Below, piece by piece: positions 54,990-64,000 of a DNA stretch of 64,000 bases; position 1 is the first letter of the stretch; each line of letters begins with the position of its first letter. The stretch lies in NCBI RefSeq assembly GCF_001422365.1, contig NZ_LMMT01000005.1, forward strand, positions 62,001 through 126,000, given 5' to 3'. The stretch is from Pseudorhodoferax sp. Leaf265 (lineage in GTDB: Bacteria > Pseudomonadota > Gammaproteobacteria > Burkholderiales > Burkholderiaceae_C). The notes beneath the pieces are model-generated. The model had not been told where the DNA came from, searched no databases, and saw only the letters and a list, made by a program, of their open reading frames with translations. Both the position numbers and the translations under genes were made by a program.

Positions 54990-57104
54990 ATGACCCAGTC
55001 CGGCCCCTCCGCATTCCAGACCGGTGGCGGCGACATGGGCGCCAAGGTGCGCGCCTTCGACTGGGCGAGTACCCCGCTCGGGCCGATCGCCGGCTGGTCG
55101 GTGGCCTTGCGCGTCACCGTCGACCAGATGCTCGCCTCCAAGTTCCCGGCCTGCCTGTTCTGCGGGCCGGACCTGATCGCCATCTACAACGACGGCTACG
55201 CCACCATCCTCGGCACCAAGCCGCAGGCGCTCGGCCAGCCCCTGCGCGAAACCTGGAAGGAGGTCTGGCCGCAGCTGCAGCCCATCGCCGAGCGCGCGCT
55301 GGCCGGCGAGTCCACCTTCATCGAGGACTACCTGATCCGCATCGACCGCCATGGCCGCATGGAGGACGCCTGGTTCACGTTCAACTACGGCCCGGTGTTC
55401 GATGGACACGGCACGGTGATCGCCATGCTGGACACCGTGGTCGAGACCACCGCCAAGGTGCTGGCCGAACGCCGCTCGCAAGCGGAGCGCACGCAGCAGC
55501 AGCGCCTGCTGCAGCAGATGCCGGGCTTCGTCGCCGTGCTGTCCGGGCCCGACCATGTGTTCGACTATGCCAACGACGCTTACCTGCAGATCGCCGGGCC
55601 GCGCGCACTGCTGGGCCGGCCGGTGCGCGCCGCGTTCCCCGAACTCGAAGGCCAGGGCGTCTTCGAGATGCTGGACCGGGTCTATGCCACGGGCGAGCCG
55701 CTGCGCGCGCATGCGCTGCCGGTGCGGTTCGCGCACACGCCGGGCCAGCGCTTCGTCGACCTGCTGTGCCAGCCGATCCGCGATGCCACATGCCAGACGT
55801 GCGGCATCTTCGCGGGCGGCTACGACGTGACCGAACGTGTGCAGGCCGAGACCGCGCTGCGCCAGCTCAACGCCACGCTGGAGCAGCGCGTGGCCGAGCG
55901 CACATTGGCGCGCGAGCGCGCCTGGCAGGACCTGGCCGAAACCCAGGACGCACTGCGCCAGGCGCAGAAGATGGAGGCCGTGGGCCAGCTGACCGGCGGC
56001 ATCGCGCACGACTTCAACAACCTGCTGGCCGCCATCAGCGGTGCGCTGCAGCTCATGCGCCTGCGCCTGGACCAGCACCAGACCGAGGGCTTGCACGCCT
56101 ACCTGGACATGGGCGAACGCTCGGTGCGGCGCGCCGCCTCGCTCACGCAGCGCCTGCTGGCCTTCTCGCGCCGGCAGACGCTGGACCCCCGGCCCACCGA
56201 TGTGAACCGGCTCGTGCAAGGCATGCAGGAGATGGTGGCGCGCACCGTGGGGCCGGCCGTGCAACTGGCGGTGGAGCCGGCTCCGGCGACCTGGCCCACG
56301 CGCGTGGACGCCTCGCAGCTGGAGAACGCGCTGCTGAACCTGTGCATCAACGCACGCGATGCCATGCCCGAGGGCGGACGCCTTGCGCTGGCCACCGCCA
56401 ACCGCACGCTGGCCGCAGAGGAGGCCGCCGCCCAGGAGCTGCCGGCCGGCGACTATGTCTGCCTGCGCGTGACCGACACCGGCACCGGCATGTCGCACGA
56501 CATCGTGCAGCGCGTGTTCGACCCCTTCTTCACGACCAAGCCGCTGGGCCAGGGCACGGGCCTGGGCCTGTCCATGGTCTATGGCTTCGTGCGCCAGTCG
56601 GGCGGCCAGATCCAGGTGGATTCCGAGCCCGGCCGCGGCACCACCATGACACTGCTGCTGCCACGCCACCTGGGCGATGCCGAGACCGACGACGCCGCCC
56701 ACACCGCCGAGCCGCCCGGCGGCGGCACCGGCGAGACCCTGCTGCTGATCGAGGACGAGGACATCGTGCGCGAGCTGCTGACCGAGGTGCTGCAGGACGC
56801 CGGCTACACCGTGCTGGGCGCCGCCGACGGCCCGGCCGGCCTGCGCCAGCTGCAGGCCAGCGGGCCGATCGACCTGCTCGTGACCGACGTGGGCCTGCCC
56901 GGCGGCATGAACGGCCGCCAGGTGGCCGATGCCGGCCGGCTGCTGCGGCCGGAACTGCAGGTGCTGTTCATCACCGGCTATGCCGAGGCCGCGACGGTGG
57001 GCAACGGCTTCATGGAAGCCGGCATGGAGGTCATGACCAAGCCCTTCGACCTGGCGGCCCTGGTGGCGCGCGTGCGCGAGATGCTGGACCGCAGGATCGT
57101 CTGA
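54990..57104 (+). CDS. hybrid sensor histidine kinase/response regulator
   Basis: 704 aa, soluble. Two N-terminal PAS/GAF-like sensor regions (about 30-155 and 175-285), a coiled-coil linker, HisKA with the H-box [11 protein letters not shown] (phospho-acceptor H340), a HATPase domain (N-box [13 protein letters not shown]1 VTDTGTGM, G2 [12 protein letters not shown]) and a C-terminal receiver (LLLIEDED, phospho-acceptor D633 in [11 protein letters not shown]684). No output-domain partner lies nearby, so it is an orphan. A CCTAAGAT -10-like box precedes it. Stimulus unknown. Confidence 0.9.
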   Translation: MTQSGPSAFQTGGGDMGAKVRAFDWASTPLGPIAGWSVALRVTVDQMLASKFPACLFCGPDLIAIYNDGYATILGTKPQALGQPLRETWKEVWPQLQPIAERALAGESTFIEDYLIRIDRHGRMEDAWFTFNYGPVFDGHGTVIAMLDTVVETTAKVLAERRSQAERTQQQRLLQQMPGFVAVLSGPDHVFDYANDAYLQIAGPRALLGRPVRAAFPELEGQGVFEMLDRVYATGEPLRAHALPVRFAHTPGQRFVDLLCQPIRDATCQTCGIFAGGYDVTERVQAETALRQLNATLEQRVAERTLARERAWQDLAETQDALRQAQKMEAVGQLTGGIAHDFNNLLAAISGALQLMRLRLDQHQTEGLHAYLDMGERSVRRAASLTQRLLAFSRRQTLDPRPTDVNRLVQGMQEMVARTVGPAVQLAVEPAPATWPTRVDASQLENALLNLCINARDAMPEGGRLALATANRTLAAEEAAAQELPAGDYVCLRVTDTGTGMSHDIVQRVFDPFFTTKPLGQGTGLGLSMVYGFVRQSGGQIQVDSEPGRGTTMTLLLPRHLGDAETDDAAHTAEPPGGGTGETLLLIEDEDIVRELLTEVLQDAGYTVLGAADGPAGLRQLQASGPIDLLVTDVGLPGGMNGRQVADAGRLLRPELQVLFITGYAEAATVGNGFMEAGMEVMTKPFDLAALVARVREMLDRRIV

Positions 57105-57203
57105 CGCCGACGCCCGCAAGGGCAGGCTACGGCGCGAAGGGCCGGGCCGCAGTGTGGCGCGGGCCGCCGCCGCGCCGCTGGCGGCAGCCGCCGGCCGGTG
57201 GTG

Positions 57204-57431
57204 TCAGCCGCGCTGCCACCAACTGCGCCGTTCCTGCCGTTCTGCGAGGGGCCGCAGGTCCAGATCCGTGTTGTCGCGCAGCCCGGGAACCCCCTGGCGC
57301 CTGCGCTGTTCGACTTCCAGCAGGTGCGCCTGGCCGCGCGCTTCCTTGGAGCCCCGCAGGGCCTCTGCTCGCCACATGGCTGCCATGTCGTGCAGCTCTG
57401 CGTCGCTTAGTTCACTCACCATGGGGGCCAT
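57204..57431 (-). CDS. small hypothetical protein (75 aa)
   Basis: Charged, mostly helical protein (VSELSDAELHDMAAMWRAEALRGSKEARGQAHLLEVEQRRRQG, ending WWQRG). No signal or membrane segment. Two ATG starts (57431, 57422) are possible. No family recognised. Separated from boxA by 28 bp upstream and transcribed in the same direction, so it could be read through from the box operon. Confidence 0.6.
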   Translation of the reverse strand: MAPMVSELSDAELHDMAAMWRAEALRGSKEARGQAHLLEVEQRRRQGVPGLRDNTDLDLRPLAERQERRSWWQRG

Positions 57432-57459
57432 TGTGCCGCCCTGGCGATCCCTTGCGGTC

Positions 57460-58725
57460 TCAGTAGGTCTCCAGGTGCAGCCGCCCCTCGCGCTTGAGCG
57501 TCGCGGCGATGCTCTCCCAGTCCAGCCCCGCCCCCGTGGCGATGTCGCGCAGCGCGAGCACCACGCCCTGCTCCATGCTCTTCAAGCCGCAGACGTAGAA
57601 GTGGCTCGCGCCATCCTGCAGCAGCGCGGCGAGGTCGGCCGCGCGTTCGCGCATGCCGTCCTGCACGTACTTCCGGGGCTGGCCCGGCATGCGCGAGAAG
57701 GCCAGGGTGATGTCGATGAAGTCCTTGGGCAGGCTTTGCAACGGGCCGAAGTAGGGCAGCTCCTGCTGCGTGCGCGCGCCGAAGAACAGCATGAGCTTGC
57801 CGCCCTCGAACTTGCCGCTGTTGCGCAGCCGGCGCCGCCACTCCGTCATCGCGCGCATGGGGGCGCTGCCCGTGCCCGTGCAGACCATCACGAGGTGCGA
57901 CTTCGGATGGTTGGGCATCAAAAAGCTGCTGCCGAAGGGACCGACCACCTGCACGGGGTCGCCGACCTTCAGGTCGCAGACGTAGTTGGAGCAGATGCCG
58001 CGCACCGGCTTGCCCTGGTGGTCCTCGGCCACGCGCTTGACGGTCAGCGAGAGGTTGTTGTAGCCCGGCCGCTCGCCGTTGCGCGGGCTCGCCACCGAGT
58101 ACTGGCGTGGCTGGTGCGGCCGCCCCAGCGCATCGGTGCCGGGCGGCACGATGCCGATGGACTGGCCCTCCAGCACCGGGAAGGGCATGGCGCCGAAGTC
58201 CAGCACCACGTGGTGGGTCTCGCTGGCGAAGCCGGCCTCGGTGCAGTTGAAGTTGCCGACCACGGTGGCCGTGGTCGGCTTCTTCGGGCTGTAGAGGTTG
58301 GTGTAGGCGTGCGCGGCCGACCAGGGCGGGATGCTGGCGCCGTACTGCGCCGAGTTGAACGCCACGGTGCCGGGCTCGGGCGTGGCCTGCACGGGTGGCG
58401 GCGCTGCTGCGGGCACCTCGCCCACGCCAGCCGCAGCCAGTTGCTCGGGCGTGAGCGCGGGCGGCAGTTCGTCCCAGGTCAGCTGCTCCTCGATGGAGTA
58501 GGCGCGCAGCCTGGGCATGCTGCGCCAGTTGTCGATCGAGCCCGTGGGGCAAGGCGCGATGCAGGCCATGCAGCCGTTGCAGACATCGGCCTTGACCACG
58601 TAGTTGCGCTCGTCGTGCGTGATGGCACCGACCGGGCAGGTGGCCTCGCAGGTGTTGCAGCGGATGCAGATCTCGGGGTCGATCAGGTGCTGCTGGATGA
58701 CGGCGGCGTCCACGGCCATGTCCAT
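57460..58725 (-). CDS. boxA: benzoyl-CoA 2,3-epoxidase, reductase subunit BoxA
   Basis: NADPH-dependent reductase (about 421 aa) that passes electrons to BoxB. Two [4Fe-4S] ferredoxin motifs are present: C20-x2-C-x2-C-x3-CP and C49-x2-C-x2-C-x3-CP. They are followed by a ferredoxin-NADP reductase module with the FAD motif RQYSVASP and the NADP-binding segment [15 protein letters not shown], ending in the conserved GRLHLETY. Start at 58725 is preferred (GAGG 6 nt upstream), 7 bp after the boxB stop; a TTG at 58740 overlapping boxB is the alternative. Part of the operon boxC-boxB-boxA. Confidence 0.95.
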   Translation of the reverse strand: MDMAVDAAVIQQHLIDPEICIRCNTCEATCPVGAITHDERNYVVKADVCNGCMACIAPCPTGSIDNWRSMPRLRAYSIEEQLTWDELPPALTPEQLAAAGVGEVPAAAPPPVQATPEPGTVAFNSAQYGASIPPWSAAHAYTNLYSPKKPTTATVVGNFNCTEAGFASETHHVVLDFGAMPFPVLEGQSIGIVPPGTDALGRPHQPRQYSVASPRNGERPGYNNLSLTVKRVAEDHQGKPVRGICSNYVCDLKVGDPVQVVGPFGSSFLMPNHPKSHLVMVCTGTGSAPMRAMTEWRRRLRNSGKFEGGKLMLFFGARTQQELPYFGPLQSLPKDFIDITLAFSRMPGQPRKYVQDGMRERAADLAALLQDGASHFYVCGLKSMEQGVVLALRDIATGAGLDWESIAATLKREGRLHLETY

Positions 58726-58732
58726 GGCGGCC

Positions 58733-60160
58733 TCATCCAAACCGGACGTATTCGAAGTCGACGGGCTGGCGGTTGATGCCCATCACCGGCGGTGCGATCC
58801 AGCCGGCGAACTTGCCCGGGTCGACCACGCGGCCCATCAGGGACGCCACGAAGGCGAAGTCCTCGGGGGTCGGCAGCCATTCGGCCTTCTTCGCGTTCCA
58901 CTCGTTCTCGCTGACCACCCGCCCCTCGGGCGACATTTTGATGCCGGCCAGCGCACCGATCTGGCGGTTGAAGGCCTTGTGCGGCACCGTCAGGCGCGTC
59001 GGGATGCCGGCCTTCTCCAGCACCTTGTTCCAGCGGTTCACGCCGGCCACGGAGTCCTTGATGAAGTCGTCGCGCAGCACCTCGTTGAGTGCGTTGAGCA
59101 TGGGGACTTCCTTCTCCTGCAGCTGGCCGTTGACGACTTCCAGCACCTTGTAGGTCTGGCCCTTGAGCTGGTGGTCGTCGGTGCGCTTGCCTTCCTCGTA
59201 GCGGCCCTTGAGGCCCGAGCTGTAGAAGACGGCTGCGTTGCTCGACTGGTCGGCGCCGAACAGGTCGATGGTCACGCTGTAGTGGAAGTTCAGGTAGCGC
59301 TGGATGGTGCCGAGGTCGATGGCACCGGCCGCGCGCACCTTCTGCGGGTCGTCGGTCTTGAGCTCGTTCATGACGGCCGCCGTGCGCGACAGCACGCGCG
59401 AGACGCCGCTCTCGCCCACGAACATGTGGTGCGCCTCTTCGGTCAGCATGAACTTGGTGGTGCGGGCCAGCGGGTCGAACGCGCTCTCGGCCAGTGCGGA
59501 GAGCTGGAACTTGCCGTCGCGGTCCGTGAAGTAGGTGAACATGAAGAAGGCCAGCCAGTCCGGCGTCTTCTCGTTGAACGCGCCCAGGATGCGCGGGTTG
59601 TCCTGGTCGCCCGAGGTGCGCTGCAACAGCGCCTCGGCCTCCTCGCGGCCATCGCGGCCGAAGTGCTTGTGCAGCAGGTAGACCATGGCCCACAGGTGGC
59701 GGCCCTCCTCCACGTTGATCTGGAACAGGTTGCGCAGGTCGTACATGGAGGGTGCGGTCAGGCCCAGGTGGCGCTGTTGCTCGACGCTCGCGGGTTCGGT
59801 GTCGCCCTGCGTCACGATGATGCGGCGCAGGTTGGCGCGGTGCTCGCCGGGCACGTCCTGCCAGGCCTTCTCGCCCAGGCTGTCGCCGAAGTGGATCTTG
59901 CGCTCGGCGTCGCCCGGGTTCAGGAAGATGCCCCAGCGGTAGTCGCGCATCTTCACGTGGCCGAACTGCGCCCAGCCCTGCGGGTCCACGCTGACGGCGG
60001 TGCGCAGGTAGACCTCGTGGTTGGTCGAGCCCTCGGGGCCCACGTCGTCCCACCAGTGGATGAAGTTGGGCTGCCAACCTTCGAGCGCGCGCTGCAGCGT
60101 GCGGTCTTCGCCCAGGTTGACGTTGTTGGGGATCTTCTCGCTGTAGTTGATCGTGCTCAT
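58733..60160 (-). CDS. boxB: benzoyl-CoA 2,3-epoxidase, oxygenase subunit BoxB
   Basis: 475-aa di-iron epoxidase that converts benzoyl-CoA to 2,3-epoxybenzoyl-CoA with O2. The sequence is highly typical of Box[72 protein letters not shown] and [21 protein letters not shown]122, E152 and H155, plus the EEAHH region, fit the di-iron ligands known for the family. ATG at 60160. Confidence 0.97.
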   Translation of the reverse strand: MSTINYSEKIPNNVNLGEDRTLQRALEGWQPNFIHWWDDVGPEGSTNHEVYLRTAVSVDPQGWAQFGHVKMRDYRWGIFLNPGDAERKIHFGDSLGEKAWQDVPGEHRANLRRIIVTQGDTEPASVEQQRHLGLTAPSMYDLRNLFQINVEEGRHLWAMVYLLHKHFGRDGREEAEALLQRTSGDQDNPRILGAFNEKTPDWLAFFMFTYFTDRDGKFQLSALAESAFDPLARTTKFMLTEEAHHMFVGESGVSRVLSRTAAVMNELKTDDPQKVRAAGAIDLGTIQRYLNFHYSVTIDLFGADQSSNAAVFYSSGLKGRYEEGKRTDDHQLKGQTYKVLEVVNGQLQEKEVPMLNALNEVLRDDFIKDSVAGVNRWNKVLEKAGIPTRLTVPHKAFNRQIGALAGIKMSPEGRVVSENEWNAKKAEWLPTPEDFAFVASLMGRVVDPGKFAGWIAPPVMGINRQPVDFEYVRFG

Positions 60161-60179
60161 GGGGGTCTCCTGGGTGCGT

Positions 60180-61856
60180 TCAGACGCGGTTGAAGTCGAA
60201 GGCGGTCTTCTCGCCCTTGCCGTAGAGCTTGAGCGCGCCCTTCTCGCCGACGGCATTGGGGCGCTGGAAGATCCAGTTCTGCCAGGCCGAGAGGCGGCCG
60301 AACACGCGCGTGACCATGTTCTCCTTGCCCGCGAAGCGCAGGTTGGCCTCCAGACCGGTCAGCGCGTCGGGCGACATGGCGGCGCGCTCTTCCAGCGCGA
60401 TGCGGATTTCGTCATCCCAATCGATGTCGTCGGGCGCGGCCGTGACCAGGCCCAGCGCGAGCGCGGCGTCGGCGTCGAGCGGCCGGCCGGCTGCTGCGCG
60501 TGCGGCTTCCAGCGGCCCCGCTTCCTCGTAGAAGCGGCGCTGCAGGCGGCTCTGGTCGGTCACCAGCGGCAGCAGGCCGAAGTTGAATTCGTCCAGCACG
60601 ATCTTTGGCGCTTTGTCCGCATCGTCGGGCAGCGCCAGCATGTAGGTGCGGTCGGCTGCGAAGGCCAGTTCGGCCAGCATGCCGGCGAAGCAGGAGCCGG
60701 ACTCCACGAGCGCGAACAGCGTGCGCGAGGACACGTCCAGCCGCGCGAAGCTGCGGCGCAGCAGGCCCAGGGTTTGGCGCACGAGCCAGTGGTCCTGGTG
60801 GGCGACGATGGTCGCATCGGCCGCCAGCACGGCTGCGGCGTCGCCTTCGGTCTTGAGCAGCCAGGTGCCGATGTCCAGCTCGTTGGTGCGCAGGTTCAGG
60901 ATCGCGTCGTCGAGCTGGCGGCCCATGGCCAGCGGCCACCAGGCGGCGCCTGCGGCTTCGATGCCGGCGGCATCGAGGGGCTGCGCGCCGGTGGGCGCCT
61001 TGATGGTCAGCGTGGCGGTGCGGCGGGCGCGATCGATGGCGACCGTCACGTGTTCATAAGCGATACCGTCGTCGCTGTCCGTGCGCTCGATGCGCGGCAA
61101 GGCGATGCCCTGGGCCGCCGTCGAACGGCCGCCGGCGGCGCCCAATTTGGCCGCACGCTCCTGCACCACGGCGCCGAACTGCGCGGGCTTGGCCACGGCG
61201 TCCACCAGGCGCCAGTCCACGGCACGCTGGCCGCGCACGCCCTCCACGCTGGTGCAGAAGATGTCCGCCAGGTCGTGGCGCACCTTGCGCTTGTCGGTCA
61301 CGCGCGTGAGGCCGCCGGTGCCCGGCAGCACGCCCAGCAGCGGCACCTCGGGCAGCGAGACCGAGGACGAGCGGTCGTCCACCAGCACGATCTCGTCGCA
61401 GGCCAGCGCCAGCTCATAGCCGCCACCGGCGCATGCCCCGTTCACGGCTGCCAGGAACTTCAGCCCCTCGTGCCTGGACGAGTCCTCGATGCCGTTGCGC
61501 GTCTCGTTCGTGAACTTGCAGAAGTTCACCTTCCAGGCGTGGCTGGACAGGCCCAACATGAAGATGTTGGCGCCCGAGCAGAAGATGCGGTCCTTGCCGC
61601 TGGTCACGATGACAGACTGCACCTGCGGATGCTCGAAGCGCACGCGGTTCAGCGCGTCGTGCAGCTCGATGTCTACGCCCAGGTCGTAGCTGTTGAGCTT
61701 GAGCTTGTAGCCGGGACGGATGCCGCCGTCCTCCGCGATGTCCAGCGACAGGCGCGCGATGGCGCCGTCGGTGGACAGCGACCAGTGGCGGTACTGGCTC
61801 GGTTCGGTGCGGTAGTCCACGCGCGGCGCGGAAGTCGTGGGGGCGGTGTCGGCCAT
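60180..61856 (-). CDS. boxC: 2,3-epoxybenzoyl-CoA dihydrolase BoxC
   Basis: 558-aa double crotonase-fold enzyme that opens the epoxide ring and yields 3,4-didehydroadipyl-CoA semialdehyde and formate. Typical stretches: VDYRTEPSQYRHWSLSTDGAIARLSLDIAEDGGIRPGYKLKLNSYDLGVDIELHDALNRVRFEHP, TSGKDRIFCSGANIFMLG and AVNGACAGGGYELALACDEIVLVDDRSSSVSLPEVPLLGVLPGTGGLTRVTDKRKVR. First gene of the boxCBA operon; its promoter has six TGCA boxes. Confidence 0.97.
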   Translation of the reverse strand: MADTAPTTSAPRVDYRTEPSQYRHWSLSTDGAIARLSLDIAEDGGIRPGYKLKLNSYDLGVDIELHDALNRVRFEHPQVQSVIVTSGKDRIFCSGANIFMLGLSSHAWKVNFCKFTNETRNGIEDSSRHEGLKFLAAVNGACAGGGYELALACDEIVLVDDRSSSVSLPEVPLLGVLPGTGGLTRVTDKRKVRHDLADIFCTSVEGVRGQRAVDWRLVDAVAKPAQFGAVVQERAAKLGAAGGRSTAAQGIALPRIERTDSDDGIAYEHVTVAIDRARRTATLTIKAPTGAQPLDAAGIEAAGAAWWPLAMGRQLDDAILNLRTNELDIGTWLLKTEGDAAAVLAADATIVAHQDHWLVRQTLGLLRRSFARLDVSSRTLFALVESGSCFAGMLAELAFAADRTYMLALPDDADKAPKIVLDEFNFGLLPLVTDQSRLQRRFYEEAGPLEAARAAAGRPLDADAALALGLVTAAPDDIDWDDEIRIALEERAAMSPDALTGLEANLRFAGKENMVTRVFGRLSAWQNWIFQRPNAVGEKGALKLYGKGEKTAFDFNRV

Positions 61857-61876
61857 GCTGTCTCCGGTAGGTTAAA

Positions 61877-61941
61877 TGCAAGATACTGCATCTATCGAAA
61901 AGCGGTGCATGCATCATTATGCATGTCAGTGCACGCGTCAA
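61877..61941 (-). promoter_or_regulatory. boxC promoter with TGCA operator boxes
   Basis: On the minus strand TTGACG (61941-61936) and TAATGA (61919-61914) are 16 bp apart, a good sigma-70 promoter. Six TGCA boxes lie at 61877, 61887, 61906, 61910, 61920 and 61930, overlapping the spacer and start site. TGCA repeats are the known recognition element of BzdR/BoxR-type regulators, so this is a likely repressor site. Confidence 0.7.
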
Positions 61942-61997
61942 GCCCCGCACAGGTTTTTTTGTGCAGGCCGGAACGCCGCCAGGCGGCGGCAGGGATG

Positions 61998-62912
61998 TCA
62001 GGCCAGCGCGGCCTGCACGCTGCTGCGCAGCAGGTCGAAGGCCTGCTGCAGGCTCTTGGCGCTGGTGTCCACGCGCAGGTCGGCCTTGGAGTAGAAGGCC
62101 GCGCGCCCATCCAGGATGCGGCGCAGGTCTTCCATGGCCTCCTTGCTGGCCGCCATGGGGCGCAGGTCGCCCTGGGCCGCCACGCGGCCCATGTGCTCCT
62201 CGGGCGAGGCCTGCAGCCACACCGTGGTGCAGTGCGCCAGCAGTTCGTTGAAAGTGGCCGGGTCGGAGACGATGCCGCCCGGCGTGGCGATCACCACCTC
62301 GCCGTAGATCTGCACGGTCTCCTCGAGCGCACGGCGCTCATAGCGGCGGTAGGCGTTGGTGCCGTACAGGTCGTGGATCTCGCGCACGCTGCAACCGGCG
62401 ACCTTCTCGATCTCGCGGCTCAGCTCGATGAAGGGCAGGTCCAGCGCCTCGGCCAGCATGCGGCCCAGCGTGGACTTGCCCGCGCCGCGCAGGCCGATCA
62501 GCGCGATGCGCCGGCCGCGCCCGGGGTCTATGGCGCCCGTGCCCAGCAGCTCGCCGATGGTCACGCGCACGCGCCGCAGGTCGGCCTCGGAGCGGTTCTC
62601 CAGCAGCTCGCGGATCAACAGCCACTCGGGCGAACTGGTGGTCACGTCGCCCACCATCTCGGCGAGCGAGCAGTGCAGGGCCCCCGCCACCTGCTGCAGC
62701 ACGAGGATGGACGCGTTGCCGATGCCGTATTCCAGGTTCGCCAGGTGCCGCTCGGACACCCCGGCCGCCTGCGCCACGGCCTTGCGCGTGAGGCCGCGCC
62801 GCGCACGCAGGCTGCGCACGCGCTCGCCCAATGCCGCCAGCAGCGCGTCGCGCGGCTGCTCCGCCCCTGCAGGCGCCTCGGCCTGTGCCGCGCGCCCCTC
62901 CCGCTTGTTCAT
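61998..62912 (-). CDS. boxR: XRE-shikimate-kinase-like regulator of box genes (BoxR/BzdR type)
   Basis: 304 aa. N-terminal helix-turn-helix (about residues 28-85, LGERVRSLRARRGLTRKAVAQAAGVSERHLANLEYGIGNASI), a linker, and a C-terminal domain resembling shikimate kinase with Walker A GLRGAGKST (140-148). BoxR/BzdR regulators use this domain to bind benzoyl-CoA as inducer. Its position between boxC and the divergent DUF4863/boxD genes is the usual one. It probably represses both flanking promoters. Confidence 0.93.
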   Translation of the reverse strand: MNKREGRAAQAEAPAGAEQPRDALLAALGERVRSLRARRGLTRKAVAQAAGVSERHLANLEYGIGNASILVLQQVAGALHCSLAEMVGDVTTSSPEWLLIRELLENRSEADLRRVRVTIGELLGTGAIDPGRGRRIALIGLRGAGKSTLGRMLAEALDLPFIELSREIEKVAGCSVREIHDLYGTNAYRRYERRALEETVQIYGEVVIATPGGIVSDPATFNELLAHCTTVWLQASPEEHMGRVAAQGDLRPMAASKEAMEDLRRILDGRAAFYSKADLRVDTSAKSLQQAFDLLRSSVQAALA

Positions 62913-62966
62913 GGCCTGCGCCCTTTCCTGCCCAGCATTGTCGTTCCCAGGGTAAACACCAAACGT

Positions 62967-63028
62967 GCACTATATTGCTTGACACCCCTTGTCTCAGGTC
63001 CTATCGTGCGCCACAAGCACGATATTGC
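62967..63028 (+). promoter_or_regulatory. promoter of the DUF4863/boxD operon flanked by 12-bp direct repeats
   Basis: TTGACA (62979-62984), 17-bp spacer, TATCGT (63002-63007). Direct repeats GCACTATATTGC (62967-62978) and GCACGATATTGC (63017-63028) flank the promoter with 50 bp between start points. A TGCA lies at the edge of each repeat. Likely operator, possibly for the adjacent regulator. Confidence 0.65.
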
Positions 63029-63075
63029 ATGTCGCCAGCGCAGCGCAAGCCCGTTGCGCAAGACAAGGAAACACG

Positions 63076-63546
63076 ATGGACCACCAACAGGATTTCCACC
63101 GGCAGCTCGCCGGCCTGACCGCGCAGATCGCCGGCCGGCCGCTGGATGCCGCGCTCGACAGCTGGCTCAACGCCGCCTGGGCGCCGGGCAGCGCCGGCTA
63201 CGAAGCGCTCAAGGCCGGCTGCCTGGCCGGCGTCGCCGAAGGCTGGCTGTGCGAACGCGAAGGCGGCGGCATCCGCTATGGGCGTGTGTTCAAGGCCGAA
63301 GACGCACTGCACCGTTTCTCGGTCGACGTGGTCGACATGCAGGACATCGCCGGCCCGCACCACACCCATCCCCAGGGCGAGATCGACCTGATCCTGCCGC
63401 TGGACGACGGCGCCACCTTCGACGGCCGCCCGGCCGGTTGGTGCGTCTACCCACCCGGCAGCGCCCACCGCCCGACCGTGGCCCAGGGCCGCGCGCTGGT
63501 GCTCTACCTGCTGCCCGAAGGGCAGATCCAGTTCACCAAGACCTGA
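63076..63546 (+). CDS. DUF4863 / 4-hydroxylaminobenzoate lyase-like protein
   Basis: 156-aa cupin-like small protein. HRFSVDVVDMQDIAGPHHTHPQGEIDLILPLDDGATFDGRPAGWCVYPPGSAHRPTV contains the HHxHP/E pattern expected of a metal site. Relatives include PnbB, 4-hydroxylaminobenzoate lyase, and genes of this family often accompany box clusters, where their role is unclear. AAGGA precedes the ATG. Followed 4 bp later by boxD. Confidence 0.82.
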   Translation: MDHQQDFHRQLAGLTAQIAGRPLDAALDSWLNAAWAPGSAGYEALKAGCLAGVAEGWLCEREGGGIRYGRVFKAEDALHRFSVDVVDMQDIAGPHHTHPQGEIDLILPLDDGATFDGRPAGWCVYPPGSAHRPTVAQGRALVLYLLPEGQIQFTKT

Positions 63547-63550
63547 CGCC

Positions 63551-64000
63551 ATGACCGCCCTGCTCCCCAACTTCGTCTCCGGCCGCTGGCAGGCAGGCAC
63601 CGGCGCCGGCAGCACGCTGCTGGACCCCGTGCTCGGCACCGCACTCGTGCGCGTGGACGCCACCGGCCTGGACCTGCCGGCCGCCTTCGACTTCGCGCGC
63701 CGCCAGGGCAGCGCGGCGCTGCAGGCCCTCACGTACCGCGAACGCGCGGCCCTGCTCGCCCAGGTCGGCCAGCGGCTGCAAACCCACCGCGAGGCCTACG
63801 ACGCGATCGCCACGGCCAACTCCGGCACCGTGAAGAACGACTCGGCCGTGGACATCGACGGCGCGCTGTTCACGCTGGGCCAGTACGCGCGCTGGGGCGA
63901 GGCGCTGGGCGATGCCCGCGCGCTGCGCGATGGCGAGCCCGTGCGCCTGGCCAAGGAGGCCTTCCAGGCCCAGCACGTGCAGGTGCCGCGGCCGGGCCTG
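63551..64000 (+). CDS. boxD: 3,4-didehydroadipyl-CoA semialdehyde dehydrogenase BoxD (partial)
   Basis: First 150 codons of an aldehyde dehydrogenase; the gene runs off the right edge. The start MTALLPNFVSGRWQAGTGAGSTLLDPVLGTALVRVDATGLDLPAAFDFARRQG and the segment LTYRERAALLAQVGQRLQTHREAYDAIATANSGTVKNDSAVDIDGALFTLGQYARWG match box-cluster aldehyde dehydrogenases (BoxD/PaaZ-like N-terminus). It oxidises the semialdehyde product of BoxC. The catalytic Cys and Glu are beyond the window. Confidence 0.88.
   Translation, partial: MTALLPNFVSGRWQAGTGAGSTLLDPVLGTALVRVDATGLDLPAAFDFARRQGSAALQALTYRERAALLAQVGQRLQTHREAYDAIATANSGTVKNDSAVDIDGALFTLGQYARWGEALGDARALRDGEPVRLAKEAFQAQHVQVPRPGL

Noticed and set aside
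54684-57119. Long minus-strand open frame of over 800 codons opposite the histidine kinase
   Set aside because: Composition (His/Gln/Gly/Arg-rich) and exact antisense position to a protein with complete kinase motifs mark it as a shadow.

Overview
The window is very GC-rich bacterial DNA with densely packed, often 4-bp-overlapping genes. The gene content points to a betaproteobacterium of the order Burkholderiales, most likely family Comamonadaceae (Variovorax/Acidovorax-like). Supporting signs are the aerobic benzoyl-CoA (box) pathway, Bug-type binding proteins, many ABC importers and palindromic intergenic repeats. No rRNA, tRNA, insertion sequence, phage gene or CRISPR array was seen.

Layout. 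(1) 1-11.7 kb: two divergent peptide/nickel-type ABC importer operons. The left one (minus strand) has a binding protein and permeases and runs off the window edge. The right one (plus strand) starts with a Gpr/YghZ-type aldo-keto reductase, then two paralogous binding proteins, two permeases and two ATPases. (2) 11.7-18.3 kb: ordinary accessory metabolism: nitroreductase, SDR, two LysR regulators, a RidA-like protein, dodecin and a YccS-like membrane protein. (3) 18.4-23.7 kb: a sulfonate-type ABC operon behind a 40-bp palindrome, divergent from a binding-protein/di-heme peroxidase pair. (4) 23.8-27.3 kb: a TPP riboswitch in front of an exported thiamine-binding-like protein, then two tandem Crp/Fnr-family paralogs with the same operator, interleaved with small hypothetical genes.

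(5) 27.3-54.9 kb is an organosulfur-scavenging island. A nine-gene minus-strand operon (38.55 to 27.27 kb) encodes a fused dual ATPase, a binding protein, two permeases, two SfnB/DszC-like flavoproteins, an NlpA-type binding protein, a DszA-like monooxygenase and SsuD. It has a candidate sigma-54 promoter. Divergent from it are a DszC-like monooxygenase and a sigma-54 activator of SfnR type, then a nitroreductase and three more SfnB-like flavoproteins. Beyond these lie a class-V aminotransferase, an amino-acid importer with a fused double permease and no ATPase, a Bug-type binding protein with a TauD-like dioxygenase, and a second NlpA/DszA-like pair. A recurrent motif (ATGCG-AAA-GCTTC-like, about 23 bp before a -10-like hexamer) precedes at least six transcription units, including the AKR/peptide-importer operon at 3.3 kb. 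This suggests one sulfur-starvation activator controls both ends of the region.

(6) 55-57.4 kb: an orphan hybrid histidine kinase and a small hypothetical gene. (7) 57.5-64 kb: the box gene cluster for aerobic benzoate degradation via benzoyl-CoA epoxide. It comprises boxCBA, a boxR-type regulator with a shikimate-kinase-like domain, a divergent DUF4863 gene and the start of the aldehyde dehydrogenase gene boxD, with TGCA-rich operator-like promoters.

How the genes work together (inference): binding proteins and ABC permeases import sulfonates, sulfones, sulfur-containing peptides or amino acids. Flavin reductases of nitroreductase type may supply reduced flavin to the SsuD/DszA/SfnB-like monooxygenases, which release sulfite. 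The sigma-54 activator and a LysR-type (CysB/SsuR-like) activator encoded elsewhere would switch the island on when sulfate is scarce. All family names rest on reading the translated sequences by eye; no database search was run.
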